Assembly (NCBI RefSeq): GCF_001894745.1
Contig: NZ_BBYF01000001.1
Location: 620,001 to 684,000, forward strand
Length of the DNA stretch: 64,000 bases
Reading direction: 5' to 3'
Source: Paenibacillus sp. NAIST15-1
Lineage (GTDB): Bacteria; Bacillota; Bacilli; Paenibacillales; Paenibacillaceae
Below, piece after piece: positions 7,805 to 17,111 of this stretch. Every line of letters begins with the position of its first letter. The first letter of the stretch is position 1. The notes beneath the pieces are model-generated. The model was not told where the DNA came from. It saw nothing but the letters and a program-made list of their open reading frames with translations, and did not search any database. Both the position numbers and the translations under genes were made by a program.

Positions 7805-9388
7805 TTATTTCTTTACACTGCTTGGCGTTACGCCCCAGTATTTACGGAATATTTTAGTAAAGTAGCTGACGTCTCGATATCCGATCATGGCGGCAGCATC
7901 ATACACTCTCGCCCCATTCATCAACGCCGTCCTCGCCCGTTCCATCTTGCGTTCCAGAACATATGAGGTAAATGACATTCCTATTTCTTGCTTGAATAAG
8001 CGACTTAAATAGGAGGCGTTCACATAAAAACGATCAGCGATCGTATGCAAGGTAAATTCCTGATCCTGTTCCGCCTCAAGCAGCTCGATAATCGCTTGAA
8101 CAGTGGTATGGGTAACCTTCCTGTCATGGCTCTCTGCATATGTGATTATGCTTCTTACAGCACGATGCAATACATCGTACATATGCTCTGGCGTCGTAAG
8201 TGATTGTACATTCGAGAGAAAATCGAAATCCGCTCCTGTCACATCCTGTACAGACCATCCGCGTTTGCGGATAAAGAGCGTCAACACGCCAACGATGTAC
8301 ATTAACTGCTCCATCATGATTTCATACGAAGCAGAGTTGTTCTTCGCCGCCTCGCACATGTTCGAAATCATTCGCATGGCAAGTTCTTGATCCATCGTCT
8401 CCAATGCCATCTCTAGCTGCTTGTCCTCGTGCTCGTAATCCGGACGATTATTGAACTCAGCTTGGAGCGGCTCATCATATGGAATTGCGATTCCTGTTCC
8501 ATAAACGACCCGATTTTGCAGCGCCTTTTTGGCTTGAATATATAATGGCAGCAGTTCGTCTATCTTTCCGCTTCCTCCACTAATTCCCGCGCTTACGACA
8601 ATGCCAAGACATTGCTTGATGTTGCGAATCAGCTTCTCCATCGCCACGTGAATCCCGAGCATCTGCTGTGGAGTATGTTCCAGCGCTCCCGTATTCCCTA
8701 TCACAATAATGGTTTTATCCTCTTCCGTGCATACATAAAAATCAGGAGTCGGCAGTATATCTCGAATAACATGCACGAGATTATCCAGGGTCATGCCATC
8801 TTCATTGCTGGAACAGACATATTCGTCCACGTCCAGAACGATTACCGCATAACGAGATTCCATGTCTATATGAAGCCCTAATGAAACACAGGAAGCTTCC
8901 AGCTCTTCTATCTGATACCGCCCATATGCTAGATTACGAATCGTATGCTGATGCAGGACGGGGAGGTACTGCGTCCATTGCTCCTGCATCATTAGTTGAC
9001 GCGTTCGCTCCATCAACTCTGCTTGAATGCATCGGGCTGCGTCCGTTACAGCCTGGAGAATGTCCATTTCAGCAGCAGGCTTGAGCAAATACTTGTATAC
9101 GCCAAGCTCCACCGCCGTCTGCGCATAGGAAAAATTGTCATGACCGCTTAAAATGATGATTTTCGTGTTCGAATAAGCCCGAGCCACTTGACTCGCCAAG
9201 GAAAGACCGTCCATTTCGGGCATTTGAATATCCATTAAAATAATATCGGGCTGCTTCATTTGTATCTGAGCGAGAGCTTCAGCACCGTTATTCGCCGACC
9301 CTACTACTTCGATATCGTGTTCTTCCCAGGGCATGTGAAGCAGATTTTGCAAAAATCTAATTTCATCTTCTACAATAAGAAGATTCAA
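7805..9388 (-). CDS. YesN-type response regulator with AraC DNA-binding domain
   Basis: 527 residues. The receiver domain (1-120) has the acidic pair ED near residue 7, phospho-acceptor Asp53 (IILMDIQMPEMDG), and the switch Lys in YLLKPA. A central region of about 290 residues is typical of long YesN proteins. Residues 425-527 are a two-helix-turn-helix AraC domain (FTLHTIADRFYVNASYLSRLF; VYDAAAMIGYRDVSYFTKIF). It begins 20 bases after the kinase stop, so kinase and regulator are one operon with the solute-binding protein upstream. Such systems usually activate carbohydrate uptake and degradation genes. No such target lies next to it here, so the regulon is probably elsewhere. Confidence 0.93.
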   Translation of the reverse strand: MNLLIVEDEIRFLQNLLHMPWEEHDIEVVGSANNGAEALAQIQMKQPDIILMDIQMPEMDGLSLASQVARAYSNTKIIILSGHDNFSYAQTAVELGVYKYLLKPAAEMDILQAVTDAARCIQAELMERTRQLMMQEQWTQYLPVLHQHTIRNLAYGRYQIEELEASCVSLGLHIDMESRYAVIVLDVDEYVCSSNEDGMTLDNLVHVIRDILPTPDFYVCTEEDKTIIVIGNTGALEHTPQQMLGIHVAMEKLIRNIKQCLGIVVSAGISGGSGKIDELLPLYIQAKKALQNRVVYGTGIAIPYDEPLQAEFNNRPDYEHEDKQLEMALETMDQELAMRMISNMCEAAKNNSASYEIMMEQLMYIVGVLTLFIRKRGWSVQDVTGADFDFLSNVQSLTTPEHMYDVLHRAVRSIITYAESHDRKVTHTTVQAIIELLEAEQDQEFTLHTIADRFYVNASYLSRLFKQEIGMSFTSYVLERKMERARTALMNGARVYDAAAMIGYRDVSYFTKIFRKYWGVTPSSVKK

Positions 9389-9408
9389 GCGATCCTCTCC
9401 TTATTTCA

Positions 9409-11184
9409 TTATTCATCTGTCGTACTTGATAAAGGCAGCTCTAGAGTTACTGTTGTACCTACTCCTAACTGGCTTTCGAATCGGATGCACGCTTCAGGGC
9501 CGTAGAACATCCTCATCCTAGAACAAACGTTGCGCAAGCCATATAGCTCCGTTTCTGGTGATTCCAAAAAAGATAAAGGAACCGACTTGCCGTCGATTTC
9601 CTGAATCACTTGATGAATGGATTGCAGGCGCTGCTCACTTATTCCGCTTCCGTTATCTTGCACCGTTATCATCAATTTCCCCTGCTGCAGGAAGCTCGAA
9701 ATGACTAACAATCCGTTGCTCTTCATCTGCTCTAGTCCATGAATAACCGCATTTTCAACCAAGGGCTGCAAAAGCAGCTTTAATACGGGTATCGTTTTCG
9801 TTTCTTCGTGTATCTCAAACACGACCTGAAAGCCATGTAAAAAACGAATCTGCTGGACGCGTAAGTAGTAGTTTAGATGGGTAATCGTTTCCTCTACCGT
9901 GAATGTATCCTGCCCTTTATGAAGACTTAATCGAAAAAAGTGGGACAGGTTCAGCACCATCTCGCTTATTTCCTCTGCCTCGTAGTTTTGAGCCGTCCAG
10001 TATATAGAGTTCAGCGTATTATATAAGAAATGCGGATTAATCTGAGATTGCAAAAATGTAAGTTCCGTACGGGCAATGCGAAGCTGCTGCTCATAGTGAT
10101 CCTGAATCAAATGCCTCTGATGCTCGGCCATTCGATTATATGAGTCCATCAAATAACCGAATTCATCCTTCCGCCTTGTGTGTAACCGGATATCATAATC
10201 TCCTCCGATTAACCCCTTCATCGCATTCTTTAATTGGCCTAAAGGGGAAGCTATGCGGTTGTAAACACCCCAAGATATAAGCATGGAAAGCACAAAACTG
10301 CACGCTATGATTAAATAGGTAAATTGCCTCATCGTTTTCGTTTCTTGATAAATTTCTTCGATTGGCCGAAAAACTTCCAACCGGATTGGGTAACTAGACG
10401 ACTCCGCGCTCACTTGGAGCATATCCCTATCTCGGTTTCCTCCTGAATCGGTAGTAGGAATGGACAGAATCGTTTCTCCTTCTCTATTCTTGATCTGCAA
10501 GCTGGTTAGTTCGGAATTCAACAGCGGGCTTATGAGGATCCGGAGCGTATTTTTATGTAAAGTCACAATTAGTAAACTTGCTTTGTCCTCATCAGGGAAG
10601 GCATTCATCCTTCTGACAAGAGATATGGAATTGGCCTCCACTAAATCTGTAATTACTGGCTCTACTCCCTCTGTCGGTTGGGGGATCAAGAACGTACCCG
10701 CTTGATCCGCAAGCTGATTTAAATAGGCGAAACTGTCCCGCTCGGTCGCAGATTCGATCCTTTTCCCTCCATATTTCGTAGATATCATCGTATGGGTCTC
10801 CATCTGATAAATCGTGATCTGGGAAGCCACCAGGCTCACCGCCGAAATATTCCACAGCTCTTGCAGCAGCTCCGAGTACTGGACAATTGTGCGAGGCGAC
10901 ATCCCCGTTCCTTGCACCTTCAGCTTCTCATTAATTTTATGGTTCGCCGCAATTAGATTGGTTAATGTCTCAAAATGATGCAACGATAATTCAAGGTTAT
11001 TCATGACAGACTCCACCTTATCTTGAGTCTGTTCTGTCGTCTTTTGCATAATAATTTGGTTTGCTCTGTTATTTACGTATAAACTAATGATCACTAGCGG
11101 CAGAAGCACGATGAAGAAATAGATGCTGAGCCGTAATTGCGAGGTTTGCAGAAACTTATGATATGCATGTTGGAATAGTTTCAT
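9409..11184 (-). CDS. YesM-type sensor histidine kinase
   Basis: 591 residues from ATG 11182-11184 with AAGGA seven bases upstream; an upstream in-frame start would overlap the preceding gene and lacks a site. Domains in order: transmembrane helix about 20-37, extracellular sensor about 40-285, second transmembrane helix about 288-310, HAMP linker (NRIASPLGQLKNAM), His-kinase dimerisation with phospho-acceptor His385 in SQINPHFLYNTLN, and a GHKL ATPase (VENAVIHGLE, TVQDNGSGIS, YGLRNVCSRM). It would sense an extracellular signal and phosphorylate the YesN-type regulator encoded 20 bases downstream. The solute-binding protein encoded ten bases upstream is the likely signal partner. Confidence 0.93.
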   Translation of the reverse strand: MKLFQHAYHKFLQTSQLRLSIYFFIVLLPLVIISLYVNNRANQIIMQKTTEQTQDKVESVMNNLELSLHHFETLTNLIAANHKINEKLKVQGTGMSPRTIVQYSELLQELWNISAVSLVASQITIYQMETHTMISTKYGGKRIESATERDSFAYLNQLADQAGTFLIPQPTEGVEPVITDLVEANSISLVRRMNAFPDEDKASLLIVTLHKNTLRILISPLLNSELTSLQIKNREGETILSIPTTDSGGNRDRDMLQVSAESSSYPIRLEVFRPIEEIYQETKTMRQFTYLIIACSFVLSMLISWGVYNRIASPLGQLKNAMKGLIGGDYDIRLHTRRKDEFGYLMDSYNRMAEHQRHLIQDHYEQQLRIARTELTFLQSQINPHFLYNTLNSIYWTAQNYEAEEISEMVLNLSHFFRLSLHKGQDTFTVEETITHLNYYLRVQQIRFLHGFQVVFEIHEETKTIPVLKLLLQPLVENAVIHGLEQMKSNGLLVISSFLQQGKLMITVQDNGSGISEQRLQSIHQVIQEIDGKSVPLSFLESPETELYGLRNVCSRMRMFYGPEACIRFESQLGVGTTVTLELPLSSTTDE

Positions 11185-11194
11185 GGCTACATCC

Positions 11195-12736
11195 TTATTT
11201 TTTATGCGATTCATGCCAATCGTTTACTTCCTTCGTAACTTGTGCGCCTCCACTCTCATACCATCGTTTCACGTAGTCGTCGAAAGAATTCGTGGATTCT
11301 AGGCCGAGAATGATTTTTACGAAAACTTCCTGCAATGAATAAAGTTCATTCCATTTTCTTACCAAGGTAGGTGGGGGCGGGCCGCCATATGCATCTTGTA
11401 CGATATGCTTTTCCAATTTTTCAATGTTCTCGTTGAGACGAAATTTTTTGTCGTAGGAATCCATGCGTGCACGCAACAACCACCGTTCGTCCACATTCAC
11501 CAGTGCAGAATATATGCCTCTGTACAGGTGCTTGTCATGTTCATTAAATTCACTGACAATTTTCCCATCTTTCCAATCCCACACTTGATTTTGAAATCCT
11601 AGAACTAATGAGGTTCTGCCTCTACCTGCAATGAAATTTAAAAATTGAATGACTTCGCGAGCATGACTGCTCCCTTTTGGAACCACTTGATGCCCGAAAA
11701 CTGGATTCAATGCACCTACTCCCTGCTTCCCTTTCTTGCCAATCGGATAGTCAATGGTTATCCAATTCGCTTGCGGATCTTTCTTTAGGCTTTGAGCAAT
11801 TACCCCGCGCGTATCATACCAAGCTCCGGAAAACATTCCGATCTTTCCTTCTATTATTTTTTCGTTCATAACATTACTGCGGTAGATAGGGAAATCCGGA
11901 TCAATCCATCCATGCCGATATAGCTCGGCAAAGAATGATAGCGCTTCCTTCATTTCCGGCAAAACGTTGGCATAGACGAGCTTCCCTTCACGTTCCGTCC
12001 ATTGATTCAATTGAACTCCGAACGCGCCAAAAAGCGGTGAAGAATGATACAGATCCTTCATCATCGTATAGCCGTATGTATCTCTCTTTCCGTTTCCGTT
12101 GGGATCGCCTTCCGAAAATGCTTTTATTACTGCCTTATAATCTTCAAGCGTTACTGGTATCGGTAGGTTCAGTTTATCCAGCCAGTCTTTCCGGATGTAG
12201 ATGATTTCTTTCCCCTTCACCAGCTGGCTACTCGGAATTGCATAAATCGAGCCGTTATACCGAACTCGGTTCCATAATTCCTCCGGTATGACACGCTTTA
12301 AATCTGCTCCGTATGCGTCTATCCAATGATCGAGAGGTTGGAGCTTGTTTTGCGTTACGAATTTGGCAAATTGGATCGGGGAATTGATAGTGATCATATC
12401 AGGGAGATCCTGTTCCGTCGAAATGATGGTGTCGATCGTTTTTTCATAACTGGGTACGGGCGGCAGTTCGACACGGACATTCAATCCGACATGTTTTTTA
12501 ATGTAATCCAAATAAGGATTTTGATTTTCATCCAAACCTGCCGGGAACGGAAAACTCAAACTATTGATCACAATGGCTATGCTGTCTCCATCCCGCAATT
12601 CTTTATTCTCAGAACTGATTGAAGTTGGGTTGAACTTGGGTATAAAAAATAGGCCTAACACAAGAAGGGTTAGCATGTAAATTATCAGCATGAATCTATT
12701 TACAAATTTACCGCTGCTCAACACTACAAAAATCAT
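11195..12736 (-). CDS. Membrane-anchored extracellular solute-binding protein
   Basis: About 513 residues in the family 1 solute-binding fold (YLDYIKKHVGLNVRV, PDMITINSP, YAIPSSQLVKGKEIIYIRKDWLDKL, GKIGMFSGAW). The start is ambiguous: ATG 12734-12736 or GTG 12722-12724; AAAGG lies just before the ATG and about 12 bases before the GTG. The N-terminus has a strong hydrophobic helix (FMLIIYMLTLLVLGLFFIP) but no lipobox cysteine, so it is held by an uncleaved helix or released by signal peptidase I, unlike most Gram-positive binding proteins, which are lipoproteins. No permease or ATPase genes adjoin. It heads an operon with the YesM/YesN pair. I infer a ligand-binding co-sensor rather than an importer subunit. 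Confidence 0.85.
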   Translation of the reverse strand: MIFVVLSSGKFVNRFMLIIYMLTLLVLGLFFIPKFNPTSISSENKELRDGDSIAIVINSLSFPFPAGLDENQNPYLDYIKKHVGLNVRVELPPVPSYEKTIDTIISTEQDLPDMITINSPIQFAKFVTQNKLQPLDHWIDAYGADLKRVIPEELWNRVRYNGSIYAIPSSQLVKGKEIIYIRKDWLDKLNLPIPVTLEDYKAVIKAFSEGDPNGNGKRDTYGYTMMKDLYHSSPLFGAFGVQLNQWTEREGKLVYANVLPEMKEALSFFAELYRHGWIDPDFPIYRSNVMNEKIIEGKIGMFSGAWYDTRGVIAQSLKKDPQANWITIDYPIGKKGKQGVGALNPVFGHQVVPKGSSHAREVIQFLNFIAGRGRTSLVLGFQNQVWDWKDGKIVSEFNEHDKHLYRGIYSALVNVDERWLLRARMDSYDKKFRLNENIEKLEKHIVQDAYGGPPPPTLVRKWNELYSLQEVFVKIILGLESTNSFDDYVKRWYESGGAQVTKEVNDWHESHKK

Positions 12737-12829
12737 CCTTTCGATTTTTTTTATTTCCCCATGTAATTGAGAAGCTTCTACGATCCCTCCTACAGAACCA
12801 TTTCGATTGCGACACAAGTCCTAATTCAA

Positions 12830-12859
12830 ATTATAGTATAGAATTTGAACTTCAAACAA
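12830..12859 (-). promoter_or_regulatory. Promoter of solute-binding protein/YesM/YesN operon
   Basis: On the minus strand TTGTTT (12859-12854), an 18-bp spacer, and a perfect TATAAT (12835-12830). It sits about 100 bases before the first gene. Confidence 0.55.
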
Positions 12860-12898
12860 TATTTCTCAGCAACATTTATATTATGTATGATACAAATA

Positions 12899-12949
12899 CA
12901 AAAAAAACTCTTCCCGGCCTAATTGAAATAGATACCGAAAAGAGGTTTT
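12899..12949 (-). terminator. Rho-independent terminator
   Basis: AAACTCTTCCCGG pairs imperfectly with CCGAAAAGAGGTTT, and the minus strand runs into seven or more T residues. It ends the propeller-protein gene and separates it from the sensory operon. Confidence 0.65.
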
Positions 12950-12996
12950 GCGGTCGTACAATATGCTCTTCTCCTGATTACAGCCACCATCGAGTC

Positions 12997-13875
12997 CTAC
13001 AACTTCCAATCCAGATACTCTGCCCAGGTTGAACGTAAAAGAGTTTTTATTTTAGCAGTAGGGATATGAATAATAACTACATTAGAAATGCTATTCGCAT
13101 ACATATTGGTTAATAGATACTTTCCATCAGGAGATGGTTTATATGGCAGCACACCTTGCGTATCAACCCGTATCGTAGAATGATCATTACCTGATATGGA
13201 ATCAATATGGACAACGTTCGTTTCGTTACTCTGCTGGTATGCAATATATTTTTTATTGTAGGAAAGTGAGGGATTAGAAGCATTCGATTTATACTCATCT
13301 AGTTGATGATTCGTAAGATTGAACGACATAATGTGCGGAGACTTTTGTTCATCTTGTGCGGTAAAAAGAACCCGATTGGAATCAAGCCAATCATAGTATA
13401 GATATCCACTATCAAGCGAGGCTATGGAAGTTAATGCCCCCGTGTCTCTATCATATACCTTCAACTCGCCTTCTTCTATAAAGCTAATGGCATGACGGTC
13501 AGGAATTGACTTTGGAAATTGAATGTTCTTTCCCGCTATTATTTTCTCTCTTTTCGAGTAACTAGCATTATCATCTTCAATTTCATAAATATCTTGCTCA
13601 TCCCCGTTTTGAATGACAGCAAGAAGCTTATTCCCATTATTAACACTATAATGCGGTTCGAAAAAATTATTATGAAACGGTAAAAGATCATCTGTCTGCA
13701 GATTAAACTTGTACATAGGTGTTTCAGTCGGATTCATTTGCTGCATGATCATGATCTCTCCCTCCATTGATGAGAAATCATTTGATTCTGAATAACTCTG
13801 CCATATCAGAAAAGTAACGAAAAACACACATATTGTTGCTACAAGTAGGATCAGCCTTCTTTTCAATTCGTGCAC
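12997..13875 (-). CDS. Membrane-anchored beta-propeller-like protein of unknown function
   Basis: 292 residues starting at GTG 13873-13875, close to AGGAGGAAG; a TTG nine bases later has better spacing to GGAAGG and may be the true start. A basic N-terminus (ELKRR) and hydrophobic helix (LILLVATICVFFVTFLIW) anchor it with the body outside. The rest shows repeated beta-blade signatures of TolB/WD40-like folds: YDWLDSNRVLFTA, SLSYNKKYIAYQQ, YKPSPDGKYLLTN. No catalytic motif is visible. The gene is AT-rich like the three genes to its right. No close homologue is recognised by name; a surface sensor or scaffold is only a guess. Confidence 0.7.
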   Translation of the reverse strand: MHELKRRLILLVATICVFFVTFLIWQSYSESNDFSSMEGEIMIMQQMNPTETPMYKFNLQTDDLLPFHNNFFEPHYSVNNGNKLLAVIQNGDEQDIYEIEDDNASYSKREKIIAGKNIQFPKSIPDRHAISFIEEGELKVYDRDTGALTSIASLDSGYLYYDWLDSNRVLFTAQDEQKSPHIMSFNLTNHQLDEYKSNASNPSLSYNKKYIAYQQSNETNVVHIDSISGNDHSTIRVDTQGVLPYKPSPDGKYLLTNMYANSISNVVIIHIPTAKIKTLLRSTWAEYLDWKL

Positions 13876-14114
13876 CTTCCTCCTTTTATAGTATGGGGTT
13901 ACAAACCCAATGATATCAGAGGAGTTACTCTTCCCCCTTCACTGGGTCTATTACTATGCGTTCATATCGTTCGATTTATTCGTAGAATTATGGCATTCAT
14001 CATCTAATTTATGGTCTTCGTAGACATCGAAAAGGCAAAAAATATTCCCGCTTTGGCTCTGCAGATTTCTCAGATCCTAAACGGAAATTCCTCTTCCAAT
14101 CTGGATATTCCACC

Positions 14115-14603
14115 TCACTCTTCAGTAACTTCTATTTTTTTATGATCGGTTTCTATTGTGTAAGACTTACTACTCCCGTCTTTATTTACCGTAAACTCAG
14201 CGACCGCCGAGATTTCATATATACCCGGCTTTTTAATCCTATATTTATAATTCTCTGAAATAACCGTCTCACCTGAAAGATCGCGAATCACTCCTCCATC
14301 CGTGACCGCATAGGAGTTAATCTGTTTTCCACTGCTGTCCTTAATCAAATAAACGAACAATTGATTTCTACTCGTAATCGAGAATTTCTGCTCAGTTTCT
14401 TTCTTAAAATCAGCTTTAACCGTAAATTCCTCATTGATTCCAACTTTTTTCGGAAGCGAGATTTGCACCGAAAAAAGCCCCTTTTCAATACTTGTCATCG
14501 TCGACAAAGCTCCTCCTGTACTCGACGCCATAGATTGATCCGGCTTCAACGACTGACAGCCGAGCAACATCAAAACAATTATGGCAACCATGATTTTTTT
14601 CAA
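14115..14603 (-). CDS. Putative lipoprotein, divergent from serine protease
   Basis: About 162 residues. The most plausible start is TTG 14601-14603, ten bases after GGGAGG; the ATG further upstream contains that site inside its own coding sequence. A short signal peptide (KKIMVAIIVLMLLGC) ends in a clear lipobox, so the mature protein is lipid-anchored on the outer face of the membrane. The body (FSVQISLPKKVGINEEF, NQLFVYLIKDSSGKQI, YRIKKPGIYEISAVAEFTV) looks like an all-beta immunoglobulin-like domain. It is divergent from the secreted protease gene across a 255-bp AT-rich gap. A protective or inhibitory role against the protease is possible but not shown by any motif. Confidence 0.72.
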   Translation of the reverse strand: MKKIMVAIIVLMLLGCQSLKPDQSMASSTGGALSTMTSIEKGLFSVQISLPKKVGINEEFTVKADFKKETEQKFSITSRNQLFVYLIKDSSGKQINSYAVTDGGVIRDLSGETVISENYKYRIKKPGIYEISAVAEFTVNKDGSSKSYTIETDHKKIEVTEE

Positions 14604-14858
14604 ATTTTTTACACCTCCCATTAAACAAACGTAAAAAAAACACTTTTTGTTTCATACGGTAATAATTCTTTTCTTCACTTGATCTTAGTTAAATAACAGA
14701 TCTAAAATTACTCATTTATTTTCTTGAATTTTTCGTCAGAAAATGGAAAGTTACAACGTTTAATAGTATAGCTCCTCTTTCTAGTATCCTTTCAGAAGAA
14801 GGATGCAAACAATTTAATCGAAGAGTACTACAAAAAATCATAGGGAAGGATGAAAACA

Positions 14859-16253
14859 ATGAGAGTTAAAAGGTTATTAGGCTCAATTGCACTGGCTAGT
14901 TTCCTACTCTTCAGTTCAAGCATTAGCGCTGCAGAAAGCACAGATAACGGATATCAATGGATAACAATTAAGGGAACCATTTCAGAAATCGCAGAAATCA
15001 CTCAAAAAAACAGCCTGAATGAAACCCCCTATCCATTACTACTGACCGAATCTTCCGATAATCTGAGCAACACGGCGCTTTTGGACAATTATATTGAAAA
15101 GCAAAGAATCAAACAGGACATTCCCACTATTAAAAAGATAATCGAAAGTGCACCTACTATGTATTCAGGCCATTACTATGATGCGGATAAAGGAAAAGTA
15201 GTCGTCCAAATTACAGAGGATTCATCATCACTAAAAACAAGAGTTCAAGATTCAATTCAAAACAATGATAAAGTTGAATTTGAAATCACAAAATTTTCCT
15301 GGGCTGATATAGAGAATGCAAAGGAAATAATTAGAGAAAATATTAATCCTGGAACGGTCCGTGCCCTCATTCCCGATGTGAAAAATAACAGACTAATCAT
15401 CGCATTCGACGAAGAAAAGCTTGCAAAAAAAGAATCCGTTTCATCACTTATCCCCCAATCGGAAATGCTTGTGTTTACTACATTTCCAGACTCAGCACTT
15501 ACTGTTGAGACAGATGACACACAATACGGCTCTCAATTACCAATTGGATCTAAAATAGGAGGAAATTACCGAAAAGTAGAAGAAAATAAATATAACTACA
15601 GTGTATGTACGGCAGGTTACTTCGGAATAAATCAAAATGAACAGGAAGTGTTAGTTACATCTGGTCATTGCCAACCCCCAAACACAGTTAGCGAATGGTA
15701 TCAACCTACATGGGACAATACTACCATCGGCAATTATACTTTTAGAACCACATCTTCTGGTGATGGTTCGAATGCATTCTCTGATTCCGGATATATAACA
15801 TTAAACTCAAGCTATATCGGACGCCCAAGAACCCCTTATCCTTCTACTTCAAATATGGCTATGATCACGGGAGTCTACACTAGTGATACTCCTGGTGATA
15901 CCATTTATTTAAGGGGCTCAAACAGTGGAACTACTACATCAGGTACAATTGCATATTCCAATGTTGATATTTATTGGGGTGGTGACGGCTATGGCTATAA
16001 ACGTGACGAAGTGCTCGCTAAAGGATATTCTTCCATAACAGGTGACAGCGGGGGTCCAATTCTAACAAATTATACTTATGATAATACTCTTCAAGGGTGG
16101 ACTTTTGATTTGGCTGGAATTCATACAGGATCCGTGACTCTCAACAGTACAGAAAGTCCGATCCCACCTGGAACCTATAAAGTATATGAACCTGTTTGGA
16201 CAACTTTCACCGATTTAAACCTTGCAGGAATCAAAGTAATTTCAAAAAAATGA
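14859..16253 (+). CDS. Secreted chymotrypsin-fold serine protease (streptogrisin/alpha-lytic-like) with propeptide
   Basis: 464 residues from the ATG at 14859; the ATG nine bases earlier directly abuts GGGAAGG and cannot use it. Residues 1-25 are a signal peptide, about 26-225 a propeptide, and the rest an S1-fold protease. The triad is visible: His270 (VTSGHC), Asp309 (FSDSGYITL) and Ser397 (ITGDSGGP). Cysteines 250 and 271 flank the His loop, as in streptogrisins, where they form a disulfide. Family members mature by autocatalytic removal of the propeptide and degrade extracellular protein. The gene is AT-rich and is followed by a hairpin terminator. Divergent lipoprotein gene upstream, sigma factor gene downstream on the same strand but separately transcribed. 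Confidence 0.88.
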   Translation: MRVKRLLGSIALASFLLFSSSISAAESTDNGYQWITIKGTISEIAEITQKNSLNETPYPLLLTESSDNLSNTALLDNYIEKQRIKQDIPTIKKIIESAPTMYSGHYYDADKGKVVVQITEDSSSLKTRVQDSIQNNDKVEFEITKFSWADIENAKEIIRENINPGTVRALIPDVKNNRLIIAFDEEKLAKKESVSSLIPQSEMLVFTTFPDSALTVETDDTQYGSQLPIGSKIGGNYRKVEENKYNYSVCTAGYFGINQNEQEVLVTSGHCQPPNTVSEWYQPTWDNTTIGNYTFRTTSSGDGSNAFSDSGYITLNSSYIGRPRTPYPSTSNMAMITGVYTSDTPGDTIYLRGSNSGTTTSGTIAYSNVDIYWGGDGYGYKRDEVLAKGYSSITGDSGGPILTNYTYDNTLQGWTFDLAGIHTGSVTLNSTESPIPPGTYKVYEPVWTTFTDLNLAGIKVISKK

Positions 16254-16271
16254 TGATTGTACAAGAAATAC

Positions 16272-16309
16272 AAGCGCCGCAAAGTCTGGAAATAGGCTAC
16301 GCGGCGTTT
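16272..16309 (+). terminator. Terminator hairpin after protease gene
   Basis: AAGCGCCGC (16272-16280) pairs with GCGGCGTTT (16301-16309), with one G-U pair. The T-tail is short. Confidence 0.55.
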
Positions 16310-16509
16310 GCATTTGTCGAATTTCCGAGCACACCTATTGCTTTATTCTAATTCTATCTACCTACTCGAAATCCCCCCCCATAATAATACATAGAATCTT
16401 AAATCATCAAAATTTTATTTTATTTCCTCCTCATTCCCCATATTTGATGTATACTTATAAAAATATAGTTTCCATTATTTACTTTATTAACAAAATAGAG
16501 GAGAGTATT

Positions 16510-17070
16510 ATGGAACAATGGTTTTATTTCCTACAAAAACCATTTGGTAATCTTGATACTACGATTCAAAAACTAATTTACAATTCCTATTATCAATTCG
16601 TCTATAAGGATATCTATTGCATGGTTTATGATCATTCGCTTACAGAGGATATTATTCAAGATTCCTTTTTAAAAGTTATATCGAATGGCCCCAAAATGCT
16701 GTCGGAAACGAATATTCGAGCTTGGATTAAACAACTTACTCGAAATACAGCCTTAGATCATCTAAGAAGGCTAAAGCGAGACCGTCAAGTTTTAGTAGAA
16801 CCATACGTTAATATAAGTGATACAGTCCTGAATAAGATCAGTGTAGCTAGCGAAGTAGAAATCAAAGAAAGAGATAATTTACTCCATCGGGCAATTGCTG
16901 AATTAAAGCTGGAATACCAAACAATTTTACTTCTGTTCTATATAGAGGGAAAATCATACCGGGAAATCTGCCAAGAGTTGCACTTAACCGAACAGGTACT
17001 TACCCAACGTTTGGCAAGAGCACGAAAAAAATTGCGTCAACATTTTTTAAGAAAATGGACTGATGAATGA
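16510..17070 (+). CDS. ECF-type sigma-70 family RNA polymerase sigma factor
   Basis: 186 residues from ATG 16510, with GAGGAG eight bases upstream; frame extending further 5' lacks a site. Region 2 spans about residues 20-90 (YDHSLTEDIIQDSFLKVI; NIRAWIKQLTRNTALDHLRR), and region 4 about 125-180 (AELKLEYQTILLLFYIEGKSYREICQELHLTEQVLTQRLARARKKL, the helix-turn-helix binding the -35 element). It would direct RNA polymerase to a small regulon. No anti-sigma gene is adjacent on either side, which is unusual for this class. The gene is AT-rich: a 60-base stretch at 16501-16560 has 18 G or C, against 29 of 60 at 20761-20820. Targets might include the protease and lipoprotein, but no shared promoter motif was established. 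Confidence 0.88.
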   Translation: MEQWFYFLQKPFGNLDTTIQKLIYNSYYQFVYKDIYCMVYDHSLTEDIIQDSFLKVISNGPKMLSETNIRAWIKQLTRNTALDHLRRLKRDRQVLVEPYVNISDTVLNKISVASEVEIKERDNLLHRAIAELKLEYQTILLLFYIEGKSYREICQELHLTEQVLTQRLARARKKLRQHFLRKWTDE

Positions 17071-17111
17071 ATGTAATAATCTAAAATCATAGTGTAGTAT
17101 CTTTTTAATTC

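Noticed and set aside
13876-14114. A gene between the propeller and lipoprotein genes
   Set aside because: No frame with a ribosome site or plausible product in the 239-base AT-rich gap.
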